Assembly (NCBI GenBank): GCA_036388295.1
Contig: DASVSC010000218.1
Coordinates: 1 to 13,053, forward strand
Direction of reading: 5' to 3'
Source: RYN-431 sp036388295
Lineage (GTDB): Bacteria; Planctomycetota; Phycisphaerae; Tepidisphaerales; Tepidisphaeraceae
DNA: 13,053 nt
A model generated the notes under the pieces. It was not told the origin of the DNA, ran no database searches, and saw only the letters and a program-made list of their open reading frames with translations. Within the stretch, counting starts at the first letter, position 1. Each line of letters starts with the position of its first letter. This document shows positions 1 to 7,064 of the stretch, one piece after another. The position numbers and the translations under genes were made by a program.

Positions 1-1178
1 TGTACGACAGCGGAAAGCTACAGGACGCCAACGAACGCCTCCGCGGCACCCCGCTGTTCTCGGCCGTGAAAATTACGCCCGTCGGCTCGGACCCGGACCA
101 GCGCGATCTGCTCGTCGAAGTCGAGGAAGCCCGCACGGCCACGCTTACGTTCGGCGCGGGCGTCAACAGCAACGGCGGCGTAGCAGGCAACATCACCTAC
201 ACGCAGAAAAACTTCGACATCACCAACTGGCCGCGCAGCTTCAGCGACCTGGGCGGTGATAAGTCGTTCGTCGGTGCCGGCCAAACATTACGGCTCACTT
301 TCGAGCCCGGCACGGAAGCCACCAACGCCAGCATCCGCTTCACCGAGCCGTACCTGCTCGACCAGCCGTACAGCATCTCGGTCGAAGCGTACCTGCGCAA
401 CCGCGAGCGCGAATATTACGACGACAACCGCATCGGCGGCCGAGTCAGTCTCGGTCATCGATTCAACGACATTTACTCCGGCTCCGTCGCGTTGCGACTG
501 GAGCAAGTCGACATCAGCCACATTCGTGATAAGCCGATCCGCGCCTTCGAGATTCTGGAAGAGCAAGGCTCGCACTCGCTCACCAGCGTCACCCTGGCCG
601 TGCGTCGCGATACGACGACCGGCGGCCTGCTGCCGAGCAAGGGCACGAATACGCAGGCCGCTTGGGAGTCTGTCGGCCTGCTCGGCGGCGAGTACACGTT
701 CCAGCGGCTCACGCTGTCACACGACCGCTACTACACGCTGTTCAGCGACCTGCTCGACCGCCGAACGATCCTGGCCTTCCATGGCGACGCCGGGTACATC
801 GCCGGGGACGCACCTTTCTTCGAACGCTTCTACGCCGGCGGCATCAACTCCATCCGCGGCTTCAGCTTCCGCGGCGTCACGCCCCGCTCCGGCCCGAACG
901 ATGACCGCATCGGCGGCGACTTCAGCGCCACCGGCTCGGCCGAGGTGAGCTACCCGCTGTACGAGGAAATCGTCCGCGGTGTGGCCTTCGTCGACGTCGG
1001 CACCGTCGAGTCCGATTTTGAAGTCGGCACCATCCGCACCGCCATCGGCACCGGCTTCCGCATCTCGCTGCCCCTGCTCGGCCAGGTGCCGATCGCCATC
1101 GACTTCGCCCTTCCGCTAACGAAGAACGGCGAAGACGACGTGCAGGTGCTCAGCTTCTCGCTCGGGTTTGTGCCTTGA
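1..1178 (+). CDS. bamA: BamA/Omp85 outer-membrane assembly protein, 3' part only
   Basis: The gene is cut by the window edge. The frame is open from base 3 and 391 residues are visible before TGA at 1176-1178. The first ~25 residues (YDSGKLQDANERLRGTPLFS) look like the end of a POTRA domain, so the GTG at 66 is internal and not a start. The rest alternates short amphipathic strands as in a 16-strand Omp85 barrel. It includes the family's conserved loop-6 motif in the form GGINSIRGFSFRG and a late strand pair containing GSAEVSYPL and AFVDVGTV. The last strand ends SFSLGFVP, so the usual C-terminal aromatic is followed by two extra residues. BamA folds and inserts beta-barrel proteins in the outer membrane, so the organism is a diderm. 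A TamA- or other Omp85-type paralogue cannot be excluded without the POTRA region, but the barrel reads most like BamA. Confidence 0.9.
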   Translation, partial: YDSGKLQDANERLRGTPLFSAVKITPVGSDPDQRDLLVEVEEARTATLTFGAGVNSNGGVAGNITYTQKNFDITNWPRSFSDLGGDKSFVGAGQTLRLTFEPGTEATNASIRFTEPYLLDQPYSISVEAYLRNREREYYDDNRIGGRVSLGHRFNDIYSGSVALRLEQVDISHIRDKPIRAFEILEEQGSHSLTSVTLAVRRDTTTGGLLPSKGTNTQAAWESVGLLGGEYTFQRLTLSHDRYYTLFSDLLDRRTILAFHGDAGYIAGDAPFFERFYAGGINSIRGFSFRGVTPRSGPNDDRIGGDFSATGSAEVSYPLYEEIVRGVAFVDVGTVESDFEVGTIRTAIGTGFRISLPLLGQVPIAIDFALPLTKNGEDDVQVLSFSLGFVP

Positions 1179-1181
1179 ATC

Positions 1182-1248
1182 AGTGGGAGTCGGAATCGGG
1201 CGGAAGTTAGCCCGTCTTACTTCCCGCTTCCCACTCTCCACTTCCCAC
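1182..1248. repeat. tandem heptamer array TTCCCAC with degenerate inverted partner
   Basis: Four consecutive 7-mers fill 1221-1248: TTCCCGC, TTCCCAC, TCTCCAC, TTCCCAC. Upstream, 1182-1207 contains inverted, less regular counterparts (GTGGGAG, GGGCGGAAGT). The two sides could fold together into an imperfect hairpin. The array overlaps the place where a -35 element for the hisH promoter would lie. It resembles a dispersed intergenic repeat, but only one copy is in this window. Confidence 0.55.
1197..1214 (+). terminator. weak hairpin after bamA, possible terminator
   Basis: Eighteen bases after the bamA stop, CGGGC (1197-1201) pairs with GCCCG (1210-1214) around an 8-nt loop, followed by TCTTACTT. 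The stem is only 5 bp and the T-tract is interrupted, so this is a weak candidate. No better terminator is visible between bamA and hisH. Confidence 0.25.
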
Positions 1249-1265
1249 CGCATCTCCTCCCCCGC

Positions 1266-1271
1266 TACAAT
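1266..1271 (+). promoter_or_regulatory. hisH -10 element placed for a leaderless transcript
   Basis: TACAAT matches the sigma-70 -10 consensus at 5 of 6 positions and ends 6 nt before the hisH ATG at 1278. A transcript starting the normal distance downstream would begin at or next to the start codon. No Shine-Dalgarno sequence lies before the ATG. No good -35 is seen, because that position falls in the TTCCCAC array. Confidence 0.5.
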
Positions 1272-1277
1272 GCCGGA

Positions 1278-1892
1278 ATGATCGGCATTCTCGACTACGG
1301 CATGGCCAACCTCCGCTCGGTGCAGAACGCGTTCGCGCGGGTCGGCCACCCGGCTGAGGTCATCTCGTCACCCGATCAGGTTCGGACGTGCGACCACCTC
1401 GTCCTGCCCGGCGTGGGTGCATTTAAGGACGCAATGGCGGCTCTGCGCCAAAGCGGAGCCGACCAAGCCGTGAAAGACCACATCAAGGCCGGCAAGCCGT
1501 TCCTGGGCATCTGCCTCGGGCTGCAAATGCTGTTCGACGTCGGCTACGAAGACGGCGAACACCGCGGGCTTGGCGTGCTGGGCGGACAGTGCGTCCGTTT
1601 CAACGTCGATGACCCCGGCGTCGGCCTGAAGGTGCCGCACATGGGCTGGAATCAGCTGGCCATCCAGCGGCCCAGCCCGCTAACGCGCGGGCTGGCGGAC
1701 CTGAGCAACGTCTACTTCGTGCACGGCTACCACGTCGTGCCGACCGACGAGAACGTGATCGCCACCACCACCGATTACGGCCGTTCCTTCGTCAGTTCCG
1801 TCTGGCGCGACAACGTCATGGCGACGCAGTTCCACCCGGAAAAGAGCCAAGCCATCGGCCTGACGATGCTGAAGAACTTCGCGATGATGTGA
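1278..1892 (+). CDS. hisH: imidazole glycerol phosphate synthase, glutamine amidotransferase subunit HisH
   Basis: This 204-residue protein has the normal length for HisH, the class I glutaminase that delivers ammonia to HisF. HisF converts PRFAR to imidazole glycerol phosphate and AICAR in histidine biosynthesis. The N-terminus MIGILDYGMANLRSV is typical. The oxyanion-strand motif LVLPGVGAF is at residues 41-49. The nucleophile Cys79 lies in GICLGLQMLF, and His186 and Glu188 of the catalytic triad lie in QFHPEKS, so the active site is complete. The ATG at 1278 is the only start giving the family N-terminus. No hisF, hisA or hisB is adjacent, so the gene stands apart from a his operon. It converges on the - strand unknown gene with a 35-bp gap. 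Confidence 0.97.
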   Translation: MIGILDYGMANLRSVQNAFARVGHPAEVISSPDQVRTCDHLVLPGVGAFKDAMAALRQSGADQAVKDHIKAGKPFLGICLGLQMLFDVGYEDGEHRGLGVLGGQCVRFNVDDPGVGLKVPHMGWNQLAIQRPSPLTRGLADLSNVYFVHGYHVVPTDENVIATTTDYGRSFVSSVWRDNVMATQFHPEKSQAIGLTMLKNFAMM

Positions 1893-1927
1893 GGCGCGTG
1901 CCTTGAGCGCCGCGGGCGCAATCCGGA

Positions 1928-3670
1928 TCAGCGCACCAGCGACAGCGAGCGCAGCCGGGCGTAGCAGCGAAGGATGTATGGGTAGAGTTCGCCGAAGTCG
2001 ACGCTGTTCTGCAGCGCGTAGTTGCTCGCTTCGTGCAGACGCCGCATGCGTTCGAGTGACGGTGCCAACTCTTCGTCGCGCAGACGCGGATACATGTCCC
2101 CGGGCAGGCGTACGTCTTCGTCGACGTCAGCGCGCCGGAGGTTACGCACGTCCTGCGGCAGAATCTGCCTGCCTTCCGTATCGTCCATGAACCAGCGGAA
2201 CAGATATCGCGTGTAAAGGCTTGCGGCGCGGCGGTAGTGCGTGGCCGCGCGGGTCGCCAGATCGCGGCGGGCGTCGCCCGTCGCGTGCATCGCCCGGAGG
2301 TACAAGGCGTCGGCGGCAGTGAACTGGGAACGGGCCGTCAGGTCACGGATGTGCGATCGGTACTTGAGTTCCTCTTCGGGAAACCTCTTAATATGCGCTT
2401 CGAACTCGTTGGCCGCGCTTGTGGCGACGCGGGAGGCGTTCTCGTAGCGCCAAATCGCCTGGTCCAGCAGGTGGCCGGCGGGAAAGCCGGCGTCCAGCAC
2501 GAGGTCGAGCGTCGCCGCGGTGAGCTGCGAATCATCATTCGGCTGCGGGCGATTGGCCAAGTCTATTTCCGCGCGGAGTGCGGCATACCAATCCTCTTCG
2601 CTCCACTTCATCAGCGACATCGCTGCGCGTGACGCGATGACATGGTCCGACAGCTGCGCGTGCCGTGCCTGACGATTTTCCTGTAGCCATTCGCACTGCT
2701 TGAAGTAGTTGTAAGCCATCGCGAACGGCGAGACGCCGTAGGGGAACGGCTGGAACTGCATCAGGTACGGCAAGTCGCTTCCATCGGCGGCAGTAAACGT
2801 TTGCGAGACGCCCGGCCGCGGCGTGGTGAACTGCGGCAGAAGCAAGTGACGGTCGTCCAGAAGGGCCGCGTGCTGCGTCGGCCGGCCGGACGCGTCGCGG
2901 CGCTCGCCCGTCTGCATCGCACGCGGCTCATACGTGAAAGGGGCGTCCTTCGCGTTCGCTTGTACGACGTCGGCGACGGCTTTGGGCAGACTTAAGTAAA
3001 GCTGCTTGCCTTCCTCATCGGCCTCGAAAGCACTGAGTTCGACAGCCGTCGCCCCCGCCAGCCGTGCCTGGCGGACGGCCAGGGCCCGCTGCTCGGCGGG
3101 GAAGATCACCCGCACGCGGTCTTGTGGCGCCAGCGTTTCGCTCTGCAGCCGGCTGCTGAAGTAGGCCTTCTCCGCCGCGTTGCCGAACTTGTCGAAGTAC
3201 AGGCCGCCGACGGATGCCAAAATGTTGATGTTGTCCGGCCGCTGGCGATTAACGTCGAAGCCGTACTGCAGCGCGTCGAGGATAGTCGTGTACTTGTTCG
3301 GCACACTCACCATCTGCGCGCTGATGTTGTAGGCCTTGTTCCAGATCTGGAACAAGTGGACCGTGTCGAATTCGGGCTGCAACAGGCGGATGAGTTCGAC
3401 CTTCGTGTCGAAGTCTTCCAGCGCGCGTTCGGTCTTCTGGCTTTCGCTGCTCGTCCAGAGGGCCATCACCAGCGGCCCGCGGAGCCCGCCGAGCAGCAGG
3501 CCGAGCGCGAAGCTGTTGACGTTGCTGAGGTCGGCGGTGGCCGTCACCGCCGTGCCACGCGTGGCGTCAACCTTCTGACGTTGACCAACAACGAGCGAAC
3601 GGGTCACGCCCGCGCCGAGAATCGACACGACGAGCGCGCCCACCAATGGAAGGGACGACCGACGCGTCAC
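1928..3670 (-). CDS. conserved membrane-anchored protein of unknown function, third gene of the ABC module
   Basis: The protein is 580 residues and no named family could be assigned. A hydrophobic segment at about residues 7-29 follows MTRRSS and is likely a signal anchor or uncleaved signal, with no lipobox. A second hydrophobic stretch at about 53-71 (in the LGLLLGGLRGPLVMAL region) is followed by a helical, TPR-like stretch with LLQPEFDTVHLFQIWNKAYN at about 96-115. A helical pattern of this kind, with a glycine-rich hydrophobic segment before an aromatic W-N-AYN motif, is familiar from planctomycete proteins encoded beside ABC permeases; this is recollection, not a search. The start is GTG at 3670, inside the end of the permease gene. 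The shared GTGA (3667-3670) gives a 4-bp overlap, strong evidence of translational coupling and a common role. Its stop lies 35 bp from that of hisH. Confidence 0.85.
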   Translation of the reverse strand: MTRRSSLPLVGALVVSILGAGVTRSLVVGQRQKVDATRGTAVTATADLSNVNSFALGLLLGGLRGPLVMALWTSSESQKTERALEDFDTKVELIRLLQPEFDTVHLFQIWNKAYNISAQMVSVPNKYTTILDALQYGFDVNRQRPDNINILASVGGLYFDKFGNAAEKAYFSSRLQSETLAPQDRVRVIFPAEQRALAVRQARLAGATAVELSAFEADEEGKQLYLSLPKAVADVVQANAKDAPFTYEPRAMQTGERRDASGRPTQHAALLDDRHLLLPQFTTPRPGVSQTFTAADGSDLPYLMQFQPFPYGVSPFAMAYNYFKQCEWLQENRQARHAQLSDHVIASRAAMSLMKWSEEDWYAALRAEIDLANRPQPNDDSQLTAATLDLVLDAGFPAGHLLDQAIWRYENASRVATSAANEFEAHIKRFPEEELKYRSHIRDLTARSQFTAADALYLRAMHATGDARRDLATRAATHYRRAASLYTRYLFRWFMDDTEGRQILPQDVRNLRRADVDEDVRLPGDMYPRLRDEELAPSLERMRRLHEASNYALQNSVDFGELYPYILRCYARLRSLSLVR

Positions 3671-5655
3671 GGCGCCACCTCTTTGTTGCGAAGAAACACG
3701 TAAGACAGCGTCAGCAGCGGCAGGACGAACATGACGATCACTTTGAAGGGTTCAACCATGTCACGCAGCGTCAGCGACATGCCGCGTTCGACGCGGTCGG
3801 TGATGCCGAACGCCCGGATGTCGGGCAGGAAGTTGGCGACCAACTGAAGCGTGCGCGACAGTCGCTCGACGGACGAGTTCACCACGGCCGCGACGGGCGC
3901 GTTGTTGGCAAAAAAGTCGTTGGCGACTTGAGCGCCGATGCCGGTCCCGAGGTCCACATTCGACACGGCCCAGTGGCCAAGAATGATTAGCGTCGACAGT
4001 ACGACGGCGATCGGCCAGGAGACGAACGTGCTGCACCAGAAGGCGACCGCGGCCGTGAGGACGGCGAGCAGCCAAAGGACGAACAGCGCCTTGAGCAGAT
4101 TCAATGCGAAGAACTCACGGCCCGCGACCATTGAAACCGAGCCCGGCTGCAGGCCGATCATGTGGCCCGTGGTGCGGTTCCGCACGTGCAAGTCGAAGTC
4201 GCCGGATTGAATGAACTTCTCCGGCAGGTCAAAAAACGCGGCGCGGCGTGTTTCCGGGTAGACGAAGGCCGGCGGGCTGAGTTCGCCCGTTTTCCGGTCG
4301 AGCGCACGCACTTCAAGGGAGCCGACAACCTCATTGCTCTCCTCGCCAGCGGCCGCCTCGACGCCTACGTTCAACTCGAACGGCACAAAGCCGTTGCGGC
4401 CGCGGACCGGCTCGCCGCGCCAGCTATAAACGGCCACCGGCTGGACACCACGCGTCGGTCCGACGAGCTGTTGGCCCATTCGGCCGGTGCTTCCGCGGAG
4501 TGTTGGCGGGAAAGGAGACGTAATTGTATGGCTTTCCGTCTCGGAGTCCTGAACGACCATGGCAACCGATTCTGACGTGATCCGGTACAGGTAATCCGGT
4601 GACGTACAGATGATTTGAACATCAACGGACATCGATGTCAGCTGCGCAATCTGCATGGCGCGCTCGGGGCTCATCGACACGACGACGGCTTGTGTGCCTG
4701 AGGGATCAGTCAGCGTTACAGCTCCACCGGTTCCGAGTTGGTCGGCCGACACCACAACCCCGCCCGTCCGCGACTCCAGCAGCTGCACCGCCACTTGCGG
4801 GCCGGCATTGGGTGTCGCCGGTGAGTCGGTGGTGGCGACGCTGCGAACGGGTTCGTACGCGACTTTGATCAGCAGGGCCGCGCCGACCGACCCGGCGGGC
4901 GCATCGGGCACGGCTTTTGATTTCAGCGCTTCGGGCGGCAGCATCAGGCGGATGATGCCGTGCTGAGAACCGCCCAAAATCCAGCCGCCGTTCTCGTCCT
5001 GCGGCGGCCGGGCGAACTGACGCATCGCTTCCGGCGGCGCAATCGACTGCGCTTGCAGCAGGCCGTACTCGTTGAAGTGTTCGAGCCACACACGGCGCGT
5101 CTGCTCGGTGAACGGCGAAGCCAGGGCCGATTGGATCTGCCGGCCCAGCCACCAGGACTGCACGTGCACGTACACCAGGATGAACGCCCCCATCACCAGC
5201 AGCATCACGGCCGCCACGCGGGCGAAGCCGACGACTTTGCCGATGACGATTTCAAGGCGCGTGACCGGTTTGGTGACGATCGTGAAAATAACGCGGTTGT
5301 CGATCTCGCGCGGCAGATTGGTCGCGGCCGTGACCAGGGCGATGATGACGACAACAAGGCCGGTGGTGAACAAGCAGACCTTGATGGTCAGCCGGATCGC
5401 GTCCTGTTCGTCGAACGGCTTCTGGAACTGCCCGACCAGGATGATGCCGAGCATAGCCAGCGGCGTGATCCACAGCACACGGCGGCGGATGGCGTCACGA
5501 AAACAAACGCCGCCGATGGCCCAGATGCGACCCGGCCGACTGCGGAGCACGTCGGCCAAACCGTAAACGAGCAGCCCCAACACGACGATCAGCCCGGCGA
5601 CGAACCAGCCGGCGTGCTCGGTGACAAAGGCGGGAAGAGCGGCGTAGATTGGCAT
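3667..5655 (-). CDS. ABC transporter permease with large soluble insert (ABC-2/NosY-like)
   Basis: The protein is 662 residues counted from ATG at 5655. Predicted membrane segments lie near residues 15-33, 60-76, 94-112, 145-165, 518-540, 545-563 and 637-655. The motif NLPREIDNRVIFTIVTKP (about 113-130), followed by LEIVIGKVVGF, is typical of ABC-2 type permeases annotated as involved in multi-copper enzyme maturation. Between segments four and five is a hydrophilic, beta-rich region of about 345 residues, probably extracytoplasmic, which is unusually large for this family. It pairs with the ATPase gene upstream (96-bp gap) and overlaps the next gene by 4 bp. An in-frame TTG at 5670 would add five residues, but it falls inside the GACTNGCC repeat, so the ATG is preferred. 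No strong Shine-Dalgarno precedes either start. Substrate unknown. Confidence 0.9.
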   Translation of the reverse strand: MPIYAALPAFVTEHAGWFVAGLIVVLGLLVYGLADVLRSRPGRIWAIGGVCFRDAIRRRVLWITPLAMLGIILVGQFQKPFDEQDAIRLTIKVCLFTTGLVVVIIALVTAATNLPREIDNRVIFTIVTKPVTRLEIVIGKVVGFARVAAVMLLVMGAFILVYVHVQSWWLGRQIQSALASPFTEQTRRVWLEHFNEYGLLQAQSIAPPEAMRQFARPPQDENGGWILGGSQHGIIRLMLPPEALKSKAVPDAPAGSVGAALLIKVAYEPVRSVATTDSPATPNAGPQVAVQLLESRTGGVVVSADQLGTGGAVTLTDPSGTQAVVVSMSPERAMQIAQLTSMSVDVQIICTSPDYLYRITSESVAMVVQDSETESHTITSPFPPTLRGSTGRMGQQLVGPTRGVQPVAVYSWRGEPVRGRNGFVPFELNVGVEAAAGEESNEVVGSLEVRALDRKTGELSPPAFVYPETRRAAFFDLPEKFIQSGDFDLHVRNRTTGHMIGLQPGSVSMVAGREFFALNLLKALFVLWLLAVLTAAVAFWCSTFVSWPIAVVLSTLIILGHWAVSNVDLGTGIGAQVANDFFANNAPVAAVVNSSVERLSRTLQLVANFLPDIRAFGITDRVERGMSLTLRDMVEPFKVIVMFVLPLLTLSYVFLRNKEVAP

Positions 5656-5665
5656 GATCTTTGGC

Positions 5666-5744
5666 GGCAAGTCGGCAAGTGGGTGAATGGTAAAGACCGG
5701 CTGAATACGCCCGTTCTTACGACTCGCCGACTAGCCGACTGGCC
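5666..5744. repeat. inverted clusters of octamer GACTNGCC between ABC ATPase and permease genes
   Basis: Three perfect-period octamers fill 5721-5744: GACTCGCC, GACTAGCC, GACTGGCC, differing only at base 5. Two inverted copies, GGCAAGTC and GGCAAGTG, fill 5666-5681. The clusters flank about 39 bp and could form a stem with one mismatch per octamer in the operon mRNA. CCGTTCT occurs at 5711-5717 and again at 5743-5749, bracketing the three-copy cluster like a short target duplication, though this could be chance. Confidence 0.7.
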
Positions 5745-5751
5745 GTTCTCC

Positions 5752-6633
5752 TCACGAATCGCTGCTCGTGTACGACCCGCCGCTGCCCGTCTGGTCGCGC
5801 ACGATTTTGATGAACAGGTCTTCGAGCGTAGTCGTCGGGTGCGTGACGGCCGCCTGCGTGCCGTACCGCTGCACGAACAGACGCAATTCTTCCAGCTGCG
5901 CCGGCGTCAGGCCCTTGGCCTCTACCTGAGTAATGTCTTTGACCTGCACCAGGTCTTTCACGTGGCCGAGGGTTTGCATGCGGCCGCGGAACAGGATCGT
6001 GATGCGGTCACACACGTCCTGAACGTCCGCCAGCAGATGGCTGCAGAGGATGACGGTTTTGCCCTGCTCTTTCAGCGAGACGATCAGGTCCTTCATCTCG
6101 CGCGTGCCGATCGGGTCAAGGCCCGTCGTCGGCTCGTCCAGCAGCACCAGGTCAGGGTCATTGATCAGCGCCTGGGCCAGGCCGATGCGGCGGGCCATGC
6201 CCTTGCTGTATTCGCGGAGCTTCCGCTTGCGGGCCTTTTCGTCGAGGCCGACGGTGTCCAGCAGCAGCGGCACGCGTTTCTTTAAATCCCGCGACGGGAT
6301 CTTGAACAGCCGGCCGTAGAAGTGGAGCGTCTCTTCGCCGTTAAGGAAGCGGTAGAGGTACGATTCTTCGGGCAGGAAACCGATGCGGCGGTTGATATCA
6401 GTGCTGCCGACCGGTTGGCCAAGGATTTCGGCGCGGCCGCGGCTTGGGAAGATCAGGCCGAGCAGCAGTTTGATGGTCGTCGACTTGCCCGAGCCGTTCG
6501 GCCCCAGCAGGCCGAAGACTTCGCCGCGCTCGATGGTGAGGTTCAGGTCTTCGAGCGCGCGCACTTTATCGCGGCCCCAGAAGTCTTTGTACACCTTCGA
6601 CAGGTGTTCGGTGAAAACGGCAGCGTCGCTCAC
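5752..6633 (-). CDS. ABC transporter ATP-binding protein (CcmA/NatA-like)
   Basis: The protein is 293 residues and is the energising subunit of the ABC module. Walker A is GPNGSGKS at residues 44-51. The signature is YSKGM at 142-146, a variant of LSGGQ common in ABC-2 exporter ATPases. Walker B is LVLLDEPTTGLDP at 162-174 with catalytic Glu167, and the H-loop is His199 in LCSHLL. All nucleotide-binding elements are therefore present. A C-terminal extension of about 80 residues (from about 215) is typical of drug, antibiotic and cell-envelope exporters of this group. The start is GTG at 6633 with GAGGG (6641-6645) about 7 nt upstream. It lies 87 bp after rpsU and 96 bp before the permease, all on the same strand. 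The direction of transport is inferred to be export, but the substrate cannot be named. Confidence 0.95.
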   Translation of the reverse strand: MSDAAVFTEHLSKVYKDFWGRDKVRALEDLNLTIERGEVFGLLGPNGSGKSTTIKLLLGLIFPSRGRAEILGQPVGSTDINRRIGFLPEESYLYRFLNGEETLHFYGRLFKIPSRDLKKRVPLLLDTVGLDEKARKRKLREYSKGMARRIGLAQALINDPDLVLLDEPTTGLDPIGTREMKDLIVSLKEQGKTVILCSHLLADVQDVCDRITILFRGRMQTLGHVKDLVQVKDITQVEAKGLTPAQLEELRLFVQRYGTQAAVTHPTTTLEDLFIKIVRDQTGSGGSYTSSDS

Positions 6634-6664
6634 ACTGTGGCCCTCATTGCATGCCCGTTCGGAC

Positions 6665-6684
6665 CGCGCCGGGTATCCGGCGCG
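6665..6684 (-). other. perfect 8-bp hairpin between rpsU and the ABC ATPase gene
   Basis: CGCGCCGG (6665-6672) and CCGGCGCG (6677-6684) are perfect inverted repeats around GTAT. A second imperfect dyad follows at about 6695-6710. There is no T-tract on either strand, so this is not a classical intrinsic terminator. It could attenuate read-through from rpsU or protect the 3' end of its mRNA. Confidence 0.4.
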
Positions 6685-6720
6685 CGTCGCTCCGCCAGCG
6701 TATACGCCGGCCGAGACGAT

Positions 6721-6918
6721 TTAGATGCCGCGACCGCCGCCGCGGAGCGGTGCCGGCGGCTGGGGCTTGCGAACACGCCGACGGCGCTTTTCGCTGGGCT
6801 TTTCGTAATAAGCGACCCGCTTGAGGTCCTTCGTGAGGCCTTCTTTTTCGCAGGCCTTTTTGAAGCGCTTCAGCATTTGCTCGGCGGTTTCGTTGCCGCG
6901 GAGTTTGACTTTGATCAT
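6721..6918 (-). CDS. rpsU: 30S ribosomal protein S21
   Basis: The protein is 65 residues. It matches bacterial S21 from MIKVKLRGNETAEQMLKRFK through the basic segment AYYEKPSEKRRRRVRK. S21 is a small basic protein of the 30S subunit, near the platform and the 3' end of 16S rRNA, and it helps initiation on mRNAs. After residue ~50 the tail turns Pro/Gly-rich (PQPPAPLRGGG), slightly different from the lysine-rich tail of enterobacterial S21. The start is ATG at 6918, with AGGA (6926-6929) seven bases upstream. A promoter (TTGAAC-17-TACGAT) lies about 75-100 bp upstream. Downstream are a hairpin and then the ABC ATPase gene. Confidence 0.97.
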   Translation of the reverse strand: MIKVKLRGNETAEQMLKRFKKACEKEGLTKDLKRVAYYEKPSEKRRRRVRKPQPPAPLRGGGRGI

Positions 6919-6969
6919 AACGACGTCCTGACTCTCAAATTGCTCTCGTCCGACCCCCGTAGGCCGGCC

Positions 6970-6987
6970 GCCCGCCGTCAGACGGGC
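6970..6987 (-). promoter_or_regulatory. stem-loop at the 5' end of the rpsU leader
   Basis: Read on the - strand, GCCCGTC and GGCGGGC pair as a 7-bp stem with one G-U pair and a 4-nt loop. The stem starts almost exactly at the expected transcription start (about 6986) given the -10 at 6993-6998. It leaves about 50 nt of leader before the start codon. It may stabilise the mRNA or have a regulatory role; nothing in the sequence decides between these. Confidence 0.35.
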
Positions 6988-6992
6988 CGCTC

Positions 6993-7021
6993 ATCGTAAA
7001 GCGGCGTGCGGGTTTGTTCAA
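6993..7021 (-). promoter_or_regulatory. sigma-70-type promoter of rpsU
   Basis: On the - strand, TTGAAC (7016-7021) and TACGAT (6993-6998) are separated by exactly 17 bp. They match the -35 at 5 of 6 and the -10 at 4 of 6. The site is in the 146-bp gap upstream of rpsU and predicts a leader of about 68 nt. Confidence 0.6.
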
Positions 7022-7064
7022 GTCGCCCCACGCCGGCCGGGCTATCGGGGCCCATAAAGCAGAC

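Noticed and set aside
256..948. 230-codon open frame on the + strand within the BamA region
   Set aside because: It is an overlapping frame made almost only of Ser, Arg, Ala and Thr. The BamA frame carries all the family motifs.
1893..1927. Possible bidirectional terminator between hisH and the convergent unknown gene
   Set aside because: Only a 4-bp GCGC stem was found and there are no T-tracts on either strand.
5656..5670. TTG start at 5670 for the ABC permease
   Set aside because: It lies inside the GACTNGCC repeat and adds only five residues. The ATG at 5655 is simpler, although neither start has a good ribosome binding site.
4960..6285. 441-codon open frame on the + strand
   Set aside because: It lies antisense to the well-supported ABC permease and ATPase genes. 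The product is rich in Arg, His, Asp and Gln without domains, the usual look of an antisense shadow in GC-rich coding DNA.
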